DNA of 64,000 nucleotides. Source: Saprospiraceae bacterium (GTDB lineage: Bacteria > Bacteroidota > Bacteroidia > Chitinophagales > Saprospiraceae). How positions within the stretch are numbered: the first letter of the stretch is position 1; each line of letters opens with the position of its first letter. Shown here in pieces: positions 54,242 to 62,527 of this stretch. The stretch spans positions 1 to 64,000 of the forward strand of contig JADJJU010000003.1 in assembly GCA_016706365.1 (NCBI GenBank). The letters are read 5' to 3'. The translations under genes were made by a program, and so were the position numbers. The notes under the pieces are model-generated. The model ran no database searches and had not been told where the DNA came from. It saw nothing but the letters and a program-made list of their open reading frames with translations.

Positions 54242-54385
54242 AAGAAGCTTCAGCCACGAGCTTCGAGCTTCGAGAAAAAAGAAGGAAGAAGTTGAAAGTT
54301 GAAGAGTGAACTGATGGAAAAGTCGATGCTGGCTGCTGGCTTCTAAGTCTACAATATTGCACATATTTTCATAATTTCAAAAGAC

Positions 54386-54590
54386 TCAGTACCCTTTCCC
54401 CACCTGCCTTTTAATCATCCCCCCATTCACAAAAAACCAAACCGTCCCCACAAGTATCAAAAACAAAGGCAAAGCTCCCGGGTTCATCCTCCACCTTGAT
54501 CATATAGATCAACAGGATAAGTCCTAAGACTATGGTTATGATAGAAAATACTCTGCTTATTTTGAGTGACTGACTTATTTCATTTTGCAT
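54386..54590 (-). CDS. Small two-helix membrane protein, frameshifted
   Basis: A protein of about 67 residues. The open frame starts with MQNEISQSLKISR and a helix VFSIITIVLGLILLIYMI, then a C-terminus that looks unnatural after DEPG. In the next frame, after one deleted C in the CCCGGG at about 54478, the sequence reads ALPLFLILVGTVWFFVNGG, a good second helix, and a basic tail ending with TGA at 54388-54386. Function unknown; such proteins are common small membrane proteins in Bacteroidota. Confidence 0.6.
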
Positions 54591-54767
54591 TTTGTACATT
54601 ATTTGTTTGTGAATTTGTGTGCTATTTTATATTTAAAAGCACTTTGAAATACAAAGTTAATTGAATAAATGGAAGCCGCAAATTATTGTGAGAATATTAT
54701 ATTACATGAGGAAAGGAGATGGTGTTCAGTAGCGTAAAGCTTATCTATCAGTCGTCAATCCTAACAT

Positions 54768-55766
54768 TTATTGTCTTTCAGTCCCACTAACGACTATAAG
54801 TTCATTATATGATTTCATATTCGTTATAGCAAATTTTTCCGGCAAACCTGAACCGGAGAATTTCCATTTTTCAGTTTCCTTATCCTTTTTATAAACTCCG
54901 TCCCATTGTCCAGCTAAAAGGGTGTTGTCCGTTTTAATAACATTGAAAGTATAGAGCTCAGCAGGCAATCCACTTTGAATACTTTGCCAGGTATTTCCTT
55001 TATCAAATGAAGAAAATAGTTCGTTGTACATCATGGCATAGATACCTTTATCGTCCGAACTAATATTATGCAGCGCCCCTTCTGAAAAGATTTTCTTCCA
55101 TTCTTTTTTTCCTATTGCTGAAGTAAATCCTCCCTGATTGCTAGCAATGTAAATACTTCCCTCAAATGTTGTAATGCCATTCGCCTGCATTGAGCTATTG
55201 CCATATTCTAATTCCCATTGATTGAGCGATTCATTATAGGAATATAGTCCGGAATTGGTGGCTGCATAGAGTTTGTTTTCGATAGCAGCAAATCTTCGAT
55301 GCGTTTATCAGTTGTCCAGACCTGTATTCAGTTTTGTCCAGCTTTGCCCTTCATCCTCAGTATAGAAAACACCGGCAAATTGTTCCCGCTAGATACGGTC
55401 TTTGAAAAATAGTAAAGCTCCGGGATTACTTTCTATTAATTCCTTGTCTGTTGGGATGCTAATCCAGCTACCTTTCTGATCATTAAAAAAGTAGAGTCCG
55501 CAATCCTTGGAAAGCAATGCAAGTTTGTTTTCCGAAACAGCAATTCCGCCCAATCCAATCTTAACCTTAGGAGGCAAGCCAGTGCTTTCATTTTTCCATG
55601 TTAAGCCCTTATCGTAAGAAAAGAATACTATTCCCGCCGAATTACCGAAAAGGGGAATATCATTGTCCAAAACAGATTTTGTATTGTCCTGAGTTTGAGC
55701 ACTACAAGCATGCAGGGTAATCAATACCAGGATGGTCAAATGTCTTATAACTTTTACTATTGTCAT
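54768..55766 (-). pseudogene. Sortilin/BNR-type beta-propeller lipoprotein, frameshifted
   Basis: An exported lipoprotein (signal LTILVLITLHACSAQ) with about six BNR or photosystem-stability-factor-like blades: FFSYDKGLTWKNESTGLP, a weakly open stretch with FYTEDEGQSWTKLNTGL in a second frame, NQGGFTSAIGKKEWKKIFSE, and LFSSFDKGNTWQSIQSGLP (the S-x-D-x-G-x-T-W signature). Two frame changes (about 55390 and 55310) are needed to join 55766-55389 and 55190-54768 into a protein of about 330 residues. The repair sites coincide with short runs. The function is unknown. Confidence 0.7.
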
Positions 55767-55828
55767 AAGTTATTTATCGTAAAGTTCCAACTTACCAGCA
55801 TATCCACTTGATTTACAATTTCACCTCT

Positions 55829-55980
55829 CTACCTGGCTGTTCCTCTCAACGCATCAACGAGGCTGTTACCGGCTGTTTTCTTTAACGCCTCAACTTCTCA
55901 TCGCCTTAACGAGGCTGTTTGGCTGCTATCCCGGCTGTTCAACTGGCTGTTTCCTCAACTCTTCAACGCCTATACTCCTA
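55829..55980. repeat. GGCTGTT / ACGCCTTA word mosaic
   Basis: About nine occurrences of GGCTGTT alternate with degenerate ACGCCTCA or ACGCCTTA octamers, e.g. AACGAGGCTGTTACCGGCTG at 55857. There is no open frame. Confidence 0.75.
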
Positions 55981-56047
55981 TTCTTGCCGAATGCTCAATG
56001 TACTGCCAGACTTAAGCATACCAACAAATTTAGTATTCGCATGGTAT

Positions 56048-56671
56048 TTAATTTAGATGCCGTTTGAAACTGCAAAATAGAAAATTCTGTGTCGTGTCAA
56101 AAGGAGTTATATGGTCTTCGGTAATGCACTTTATTTTCTCAAAGCCATTTTTGAGCTCTCTGCTCAGGGTGTCTTCAGTATATTGCTTTATGTCAAGTCC
56201 GCTGCATTTTTTGGGTCCATTTTCGCTGAAGGTTCCAATAGTAATAGTCCCGTTTTCTTTAATCGATTTCCGTGCTATTGAAAGATATTTTTCGATTTGA
56301 GGTTCGCTTGTCAGAAAATGAAACGCGGCTCGGTCATGCCAAAAGTCATAGTTGCCGGATGGTTCAAACGCTGTAATTTCACTGACAATCCAATTGACTT
56401 TTTCTGCTTTATCACCAAGTCTTTTTTTTGCGCGTCTCAGCGCTTCTTCACTGATGTCCAGTACCGATATATTTTCATACCCTTCCTCCAAAAGATAATC
56501 AACGAGCTTACTGTCGCCGCCGCCAATGTCAATTATATGGGCTTGTTTGTCTAAATGTGCAGCGTGAATAAAGTCAAGCGAGGTCGCAGGAACTTCCTGT
56601 GTCCAGCTTACTTCGTTTGGTTGTTTGGTAGAATAAATTTTCTCCCAATGATTTTGAGTCTCATTCTCCAT
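56048..56671 (-). CDS. SAM-dependent methyltransferase (class I)
   Basis: A 207-residue small-molecule methyltransferase. The N-terminus HWEKIYSTKQPNEVSWTQ is typical of a group often annotated near thiol S-methyltransferases. Motif I is AHIIDIGGGDSKLVDYLL (SAM-binding), with ISVLDISEEAL (acidic post-I loop), WIVSEITAFEP and DFWHDRAAFHFLT (motif IV). There is no signal peptide. Its ATG is 11 bases inside the end of the DUF2834-like gene upstream, so the two are translated together. The substrate is unknown. Confidence 0.88.
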   Translation of the reverse strand: MENETQNHWEKIYSTKQPNEVSWTQEVPATSLDFIHAAHLDKQAHIIDIGGGDSKLVDYLLEEGYENISVLDISEEALRRAKKRLGDKAEKVNWIVSEITAFEPSGNYDFWHDRAAFHFLTSEPQIEKYLSIARKSIKENGTITIGTFSENGPKKCSGLDIKQYTEDTLSRELKNGFEKIKCITEDHITPFDTTQNFLFCSFKRHLN

Positions 56672-56988
56672 TATTTGTTTTGTTTTTTTCTCTAAAATAT
56701 AAGTAAAGGGGTAGTGATGAACTCAATCCAACTGCTTGTATCAAAATCATAAGAAAAATGTTTCTACCCCAGTTTTTTCCTTGGGATTCTGCAAACATAA
56801 AAACCCAGAAAACCAGGCAACTTATAAATACCTGCGAGCTAAAATTTGCTAGGGTTTGTTGCAAAAATTGCTTTCACAAATGCATTCGGCTCTAAACCAT
56901 CTTCATTTAAAAATTGAATGAAAAAATAGCCTGGTACGATTGATCCTATTACAAAAAGTAAAAGATAAATTGCTTGTAAATGTTTCAT
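56661..56988 (-). pseudogene. DUF2834-like membrane protein, frameshifted
   Basis: From ATG 56988 the frame reads MKHLQAIYLLLFVIGSIVPGYFF, then a first helix and NPSKF, and stops. The next frame, from about 56865, carries on with NFSSQVFISCLVFWVFMFAE and the final helix SLPLYLYFREKNKTN. Joined by one base near 56855, this gives a protein of about 108 residues with three membrane helices, as in the DUF2834 family, whose role is unknown. The last bases overlap the methyltransferase ATG. Confidence 0.65.
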
Positions 56989-57014
56989 TTTTTTACGACT
57001 GATTATTTGCTTGT

Positions 57015-57235
57015 CAACCCAGGCTGTTCCTTCTCAACGCCTTACGCCTTAATGCTTTAACGCCTTAACGTGGCTGTTCGGCTGTTTCCCGGCTGTTATC
57101 GATTAAACGATTACCCATTATAACGTGCTGTTTGTGTAGGGGCAGACGCAAGCGCAAGGCATTTCGTCTCTACAGGTGAGAAAACCCTGGCTGTTATTTT
57201 TCAACGCCTCAACGCCTTAACGAGGCTGTTCCTAC
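57015..57235. repeat. GGCTGTT / ACGCCTTA word mosaic
   Basis: AACGCCTTACGCCTTAATGC, AACGCCTTAACGTGGCTGTT, CGGCTGTTTCCCGGCTGTTA, then GTAGGGGCAGACGC...TTTCGTCTCTAC (a palindrome relative), then CAACGCCTCAACGCCTTAAC. No gene is present. Confidence 0.75.
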
Positions 57236-60223
57236 CTAAAACCTCATCACCAACCTCGCCCCCGACCTCTCCCCATCAGTCACCCTCACAATAAATTGCC
57301 CGGGCCATACAGCATCAATAGAAAAATGTTCCATAAAAATGGATTTTTCCTTCTTAGCAAAAACTGTCTTTAAAACACGTCCATCCAGACTAGAGAATTC
57401 GATTTTGAGCTCACCAGTGAAGTTATTCTGAAGAAAAATTTGAAGCATATCATCTTTGGACAGTGGATTGGGGAATACATGAAAATTGCCCGATTCATTA
57501 TCATTTCCCATTGAAAATGTGCCTACCGTGCATTCTTTTACCTCTATAGTTTTTGAAGTGATGGAGGAGCAAAGGTTTTCATCAGTGACAGTTACGGAGT
57601 AGGTTTTAGTTGATTCCGCCAGCAGCTCTATTTGAGAACCAGAATGACCGGTACTCCACACATAGTCCTGCCCTCCACTGGCTGTAATGATGATAGTATC
57701 CCCCAAACAAACAGTGTCCGGAGCATTGATCAAGGCATCCGGAAGTGGATGAGTCAAAATCAGTGCGGTACCTCCTGTTAATCCAATTCCCAATTCATTG
57801 GATACATTTACGAGTGAATAGGCGCTTTGAATATCCGGATTCACTTCGATCAGATATGGATTTTCAGAAGTAATGACCGTCGGCAAAGGTGTTCCATTTG
57901 CAGAAATTGTAAATGAATAAGGAGCTAATCCATCAAATGTGATTTTCAGCTCTGTACTGTCCCCCTGACAGATCTCCGTGCTTCCTTCCAAAAATGCTGT
58001 GAGGGGAACCTGACAAACAGATTGGATCTCATTCATACTGTTGCATCCAAATTTGTTGAATTCCACAAATGCAAATTTCCCTGAATTCAGATAGTCACAG
58101 ATATTTGGTTGAGAACAGCCCGATAGTGACTCAGAGCCTGAAATTTCAAAAACAATAAGTGACAAAAGATTAATATTTTTAATACCATCCAGCTGAGTCA
58201 ATTTGTCATTATCACTGATGAAAAAGACCTTGAGAGAGGATGTTACGTTGCTCAGTGCATCAAGATTATCAAGGACCGGATTTTGAAGTATACTGAGCTC
58301 TGTTCTGATTGTTTCAAGATTTTGAAGGCCCGATAAGTTTTTCAGTTGTCTATTTTCCCATAGCAGTAGGGTCGACAGGCTTTCCAGACCAGCCAAATTG
58401 TCGAGACTTTCTAAAGAATGACAGTCTAAAATAGCTAATTGACCGGAAAAAGTTTCAGCCGCCGATCCAATATTACTTATATTATCCAGGCCTTGCAGAC
58501 TCCTTAGTGAGTCTAAACCCTGCAGCCAGACAGAGCCATTTATATTTTCCAGTTTTTGCAGGGAACTCAGATCAGCCAGAATAGGGGCAAATCTCAAGCT
58601 CAAATCATTTCCGATTTGATTAAGTGAATCAAGTCCGGACAGCGTACTGAGTGAGGTACTATTATAAACTGAAAGGCTTTTTCCTATCTCTTCAAGATTG
58701 TTCAACCCTTCAAGAGTTTGCAATTCATGATTGCCGGAAATTAAGAAATCGCCACCAACTTTTTTAAGCGATTCAAGGCCATTCAGGTCTGTGAGATTTG
58801 TTTCCTCAATTGTAAAATCTCCATGAATGTATTCCAGATTTGAGAAGCCATCGAGATTTTCCAGCTCCTGTGCTCCGGGAAGCATGCTTTGACGCATCGT
58901 GACTGATCCTTCTATCACTTTGCAAGAGGGATAGGTAATCGGAAAGAGATCTACCTGCCGCTGTTTAGTGTAATAAATATCAGTAGGGCAGGGGGGCGGT
59001 ACGCTGAAACAAGTACCCGGATTGTCAAAAATGATGGTTTTGGTAATGCCGGCATTCATTTGATCCTGAATCGTAATAGTCACCTCACCTGGAATTGATG
59101 CACTTCCATCAGGTAAATAAAATGTGTCCGGAAACAAATAATTCCCTGTGTTCAGTTCATTTGGGTGACTAGCGGGTAATCCAAGATTAGAATTAAGAGA
59201 ATATCCGGAACTGTTGTTGGAACCATTGTATCTCGCCGCATCTAATTCAAACTTGATACGGTCATCCGAGGGATCAGTAGGAGTGGAAGAATCGTCACAT
59301 GTGGCTTTGAAGAAGTTTACCCCAATGGCAGTGGGAGCTTCCGGAGAGCAGTTGCCAATAGCCGGTTTATTGAATGCTTTTTTGAGGTCAGGATTATTCA
59401 AATCCCGAAATGAATATGATCTGGCGTTTGAAATTCCAGCAGAACCGGGGCTTAAGGTATAAGAAGCCATAAAGTCGTAAAGAAAAGTGTCCAGAGCAGT
59501 TTGAGCAAGCTCATCGTATAGTACATAGCGATTAGAGAATGCTCCATTGCCAATAGTTGTTACTTTAAAATGCAAAACCTGCCGATCATCAGTTGCGTCA
59601 AGGGGCGTATTGTTATCATCACAAGTGCTGTTATTAAAAATTGTTTGCAGTCCTTGAACAGGGGCAGGATACTCATTTTTCAACCATGAAATCCGGTGGT
59701 ATCCTTCATTGTTTATAAGACTATCTGTGTTTTCTCCATACACTATATCCAGTCTACCATCTCCATCTACATCGTGAGGGGCTACACCGTAAAATCTACC
59801 GAAGTTAGGTTCATCATACATTGTCACCTGATGAGCAAAGGAGCTGTTACCAAGACCTCTGACAAGTAAAAATCGACTCCAGTAATTATCGCTTACAACT
59901 ACATCTGTGATACCGTCTAAATTAGCATCGAACACACAAAAACGTGGAACAGCATATGACCCCTGATGAGCCATAGTAGCCAGAGATTTTTCCTGGCTGA
60001 ATCCTGCTGTACCCAGATTTTGGAACCATGCCACTTTTGTCGCGGAGGTATTTGGGTGCAAAAAATATAATCTAAGCGCCCATCTCCATCCAGATTGCCA
60101 ACATATCCTGATTAACATTGGCAGGAGATGGTGTACCTGCTGGAAATAGCTTTGTAGAGCTCGAGAAATCACCTCGCCCAGATTGAGGTATAGCCTGGGT
60201 GATATGCTATTAAAGAATAACAT
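57236..60223 (-). CDS. FG-GAP/LRR surface protein with T9SS tail, C-terminal part
   Basis: Most of a very large T9SS-exported protein. Residues about 100-170 are FG-GAP/VCBS-type repeats (FDANLDGITDVVVSD, HDVDGDGRLDIVYG). A beta region with CDDNNTPLDATDDR follows, then a leucine-rich receptor-L-like block (LTDLNGLESLKKVGGDFLIS, ...LQTLEGLNNLEEIG). A PKD-like segment leads to the T9SS sorting domain with FHVFPNPLSKDDMLQIF and WPGQFIVRV. The first 60 residues are out-of-frame and the true upstream sequence is at 60298-61572; two or three indels between 60050 and 60300 separate them. Together about 1420 residues. Confidence 0.85.
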   Translation of the reverse strand: MLFFNSISPRLYLNLGEVISRALQSYFQQVHHLLPMLIRICWQSGWRWALRLYFLHPNTSATKVAWFQNLGTAGFSQEKSLATMAHQGSYAVPRFCVFDANLDGITDVVVSDNYWSRFLLVRGLGNSSFAHQVTMYDEPNFGRFYGVAPHDVDGDGRLDIVYGENTDSLINNEGYHRISWLKNEYPAPVQGLQTIFNNSTCDDNNTPLDATDDRQVLHFKVTTIGNGAFSNRYVLYDELAQTALDTFLYDFMASYTLSPGSAGISNARSYSFRDLNNPDLKKAFNKPAIGNCSPEAPTAIGVNFFKATCDDSSTPTDPSDDRIKFELDAARYNGSNNSSGYSLNSNLGLPASHPNELNTGNYLFPDTFYLPDGSASIPGEVTITIQDQMNAGITKTIIFDNPGTCFSVPPPCPTDIYYTKQRQVDLFPITYPSCKVIEGSVTMRQSMLPGAQELENLDGFSNLEYIHGDFTIEETNLTDLNGLESLKKVGGDFLISGNHELQTLEGLNNLEEIGKSLSVYNSTSLSTLSGLDSLNQIGNDLSLRFAPILADLSSLQKLENINGSVWLQGLDSLRSLQGLDNISNIGSAAETFSGQLAILDCHSLESLDNLAGLESLSTLLLWENRQLKNLSGLQNLETIRTELSILQNPVLDNLDALSNVTSSLKVFFISDNDKLTQLDGIKNINLLSLIVFEISGSESLSGCSQPNICDYLNSGKFAFVEFNKFGCNSMNEIQSVCQVPLTAFLEGSTEICQGDSTELKITFDGLAPYSFTISANGTPLPTVITSENPYLIEVNPDIQSAYSLVNVSNELGIGLTGGTALILTHPLPDALINAPDTVCLGDTIIITASGGQDYVWSTGHSGSQIELLAESTKTYSVTVTDENLCSSITSKTIEVKECTVGTFSMGNDNESGNFHVFPNPLSKDDMLQIFLQNNFTGELKIEFSSLDGRVLKTVFAKKEKSIFMEHFSIDAVWPGQFIVRVTDGERSGARLVMRF

Positions 60224-60297
60224 GCCAATATCCCAAAGGCCATCTTCATTTGAATCAAGCGGAAAGATTCCCGAACAAAATTGGAGACCGGTTTGAA

Positions 60298-61572
60298 TTA
60301 AATGTTCTGTAAAATTTCCTGCTCCATCGTTTTCATGGGAGAAGCAGGGCGTTTCTCTGCGTATTGACCATTTCCAAGATTTTCCAATACAATGCCAACT
60401 GCAAAAATATCCATGTCGCCATCATTCTCTAAATCGGCACTGTGGATTTCCAGTGGAAGTCCGAGTTTACGGTTGTGCGTTTTGACAGAGGAAAAATTTC
60501 CTGAGCCAAGGTTTTGTATCCAACCTAATTGGCCACTTCCTACATAGTCACCTGTCAATATATCAGGTAATCCGTCCCCATTCAAATCCAGAATTTCTGA
60601 AAAGCGGTGATTGATGATAGAAGTATTGTGATTTATTGGCACTGTGTCAAACAATCCTGTGTTAGAATCGTAAGCAAAATATTTGGCGCGTTCTTGATTT
60701 ATTTCTTCTATGCTACCTACGAACAGATCCCGATCACCATCGCCATCAAGATCACCAAGACTGGTTTCACCGAAATAGTATTTTGGCAAGGTTTGACGCA
60801 ATATAGGTTGATCTGAAGAATCAAATTCATACCAGGAAATAGATCCTCTCACACCAATGAGCAAATCAGGTTTTCCGTTTGCATCAATATCGCTATGAGT
60901 AATCGAGGCGGGAATACCTGTTAATAATCTTATGGTATCAAATTGACTATTACCAAGGTTTTTGTACCAATAACAATTGTTATTGTGCTCGGCAATAAAG
61001 TCCTGATGCCCATCGGAATTTAAATCGACTTCTATATTGTAAATTTCGGACAAGACTGGTGTTGCAAGTATTTGTCTGGTAGCGAATTTACCCATTCCGA
61101 GATTACGCTGCCAATAAATTTTGTTATTGTCACGAGAAATTGCATCCTGCATTCCATCTGAATCCACATCACAGAGGGTGGCGAGACTGCCCGCCAGAAT
61201 ACTGGCCTGAGGGGCATAATCTCCATTCCCCAATCCTTTTCGCCAATATCGGTCAAATATCAGGTCCGGTAAACCATCTGCATCGATATCTTCAAATTTA
61301 CCTCCAAAAAAACCAAGGTTATTGAACATGTTTGCAGCAATCAGCTCGTAATCGTTTGAAAAATTACCTCCACCCAGATTTTTGTACCATATCAAACTAT
61401 TTTGATGGGCCACAAGAATATCTCCATCGCCATCTGCATCAATGTCTGCAGTCCAGATTCCAAGGTGGTTTGAATTGGGGCTTTTAGTAAGAACTTGGGG
61501 TGTAGTTCCGAACTGAGCTGTTGCATGACTCAATAGAAAAAGGAAACAAAATGATATTAACAATTTATCCAT
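60298..61572 (-). CDS. FG-GAP/VCBS-repeat surface protein, N-terminal part
   Basis: The N-terminal part of the same protein. It has a signal peptide (LLISFCFLFLLSHATAQ) and at least seven FG-GAP/VCBS blades with calcium-loop motifs: TADIDADGDGDILVA, FEDIDADGLPDLIF, CDVDSDGMQDAIS, SDIDANGKPDLLIG, GDLDGDGDRDLFVG, DLNGDGLPDILTG and ADLENDGDMDIFAV. These form a beta-propeller as in integrin-like adhesins. The frame ends in the eighth blade at 60298. The upstream intergenic region has the GGCTGTT repeat block; no promoter was seen. Confidence 0.87.
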   Translation of the reverse strand: MDKLLISFCFLFLLSHATAQFGTTPQVLTKSPNSNHLGIWTADIDADGDGDILVAHQNSLIWYKNLGGGNFSNDYELIAANMFNNLGFFGGKFEDIDADGLPDLIFDRYWRKGLGNGDYAPQASILAGSLATLCDVDSDGMQDAISRDNNKIYWQRNLGMGKFATRQILATPVLSEIYNIEVDLNSDGHQDFIAEHNNNCYWYKNLGNSQFDTIRLLTGIPASITHSDIDANGKPDLLIGVRGSISWYEFDSSDQPILRQTLPKYYFGETSLGDLDGDGDRDLFVGSIEEINQERAKYFAYDSNTGLFDTVPINHNTSIINHRFSEILDLNGDGLPDILTGDYVGSGQLGWIQNLGSGNFSSVKTHNRKLGLPLEIHSADLENDGDMDIFAVGIVLENLGNGQYAEKRPASPMKTMEQEILQNI

Positions 61573-61674
61573 GAGAAAGGGCTTGTCATTTTATCTGGTA
61601 AATCTCTGCAAATGTTTTGTATGCGCATCATTTTTAGGATATTAAGTTATTGCAAACACCCAAGCTAATGCTTC

Positions 61675-61815
61675 TCGATGACTAAACGCCTTGACGAGGC
61701 TGTTACCGGCTGTTTTTTTCTTTACCCCCTCATCGCCTTAACGAGGCTGTTTTCTTTAACGCTTCGACGCTTTAACGCTTTACGGGGCTGTACGGCTGTT
61801 CTTTAGCCTCAACGT
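61675..61815. repeat. GGCTGTT / ACGCTTTA word mosaic
   Basis: ACGAGGCTGTTACCGGCTGTT, AACGAGGCTGTTTTCTTTAA, CGCTTCGACGCTTTAACGC and ACGGGGCTGTACGGCTGTTC. It is the boundary between the two FG-GAP/LRR paralogues. Confidence 0.7.
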
Positions 61816-61816
61816 C

Positions 61817-62527
61817 CTAAAACCTCAACAACACCAACTCAGCCCTTGCCCCAGATCCCTCCCCATCAGTAACCCTCACAATAAACTGCCCGGGCCATGC
61901 TGCATCCATTCTAAATTGTTCTGTAAATATTAACTTATCCTTCTTCGAAAAAACAGTCTTCAATACCCGTCCATCTATACTTGAAAATTCAATTTTGAGC
62001 TCTCCTAAGTACTTGTTTTCAAGGGAGATTTGCAGCATTTCATCTTTTGACAGTGGATTTGGAAAGACCTGAAAAGTTCCGGAATCATTGTTATTTCCCC
62101 AGGAGAAGGTTCCTATAGTGCATTCTTTTACCTCTATAGTTTTTGAAGTAATGGCGGAGCAAAGGTTTTCATCAGTGACCGTTACGGAATAAGTTTTAGT
62201 TGATTCCGCCAGCAATTCTATTTGAGAACCAGAATGACCGGTACTCCACACATAGTCTTGTCCTCCGCTGGCTGTAATGATAAGGGTGTCGCCCAGACAT
62301 ACTGTGTCCGGAGCATTGATCATAGCAAGCGGAAGCGGAAGGACTCCAATGAATGGGGAGCCACCAGCCAATCCATCACCCAGCTCGTTGGATACACTGA
62401 TTAGTTCATAATATATTTCAGAATCAGGACTGACACTCATACGGTATGGATTATCAGAACTGATGATTTCCGGCAATGGCTTTCCATTTTCTGCCAGCAT
62501 AAAAGTATACGGAGCTAACCCCTTCAA
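61817..62527 (-). CDS. T9SS tail part of the second FG-GAP/LRR paralogue
   Basis: The C-terminal 236 residues: PKD-like VYFYAGR/LAPYTFMLAENGKPLPE region, the segment GGQDYVWSTGHSGSQIELLA (identical to the paralogue over a long run), then the T9SS sorting domain FQVFPNPLSKDEMLQISL and WPGQFIVRVTDGEGSG. The native start of this frame lies upstream, joined to 62454-63653 by removing one G from the GGGG near 62520. The coding sequence is not independent. Confidence 0.82.
   Translation of the reverse strand: MKGLAPYTFMLAENGKPLPEIISSDNPYRMSVSPDSEIYYELISVSNELGDGLAGGSPFIGVLPLPLAMINAPDTVCLGDTLIITASGGQDYVWSTGHSGSQIELLAESTKTYSVTVTDENLCSAITSKTIEVKECTIGTFSWGNNNDSGTFQVFPNPLSKDEMLQISLENKYLGELKIEFSSIDGRVLKTVFSKKDKLIFTEQFRMDAAWPGQFIVRVTDGEGSGARAELVLLRF

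Noticed and set aside
53712..54364. Gly/Pro-rich open frames on both strands
   Set aside because: They are products of the A-free homopolymer tract and have no homopolymer-free core, start context or domain.
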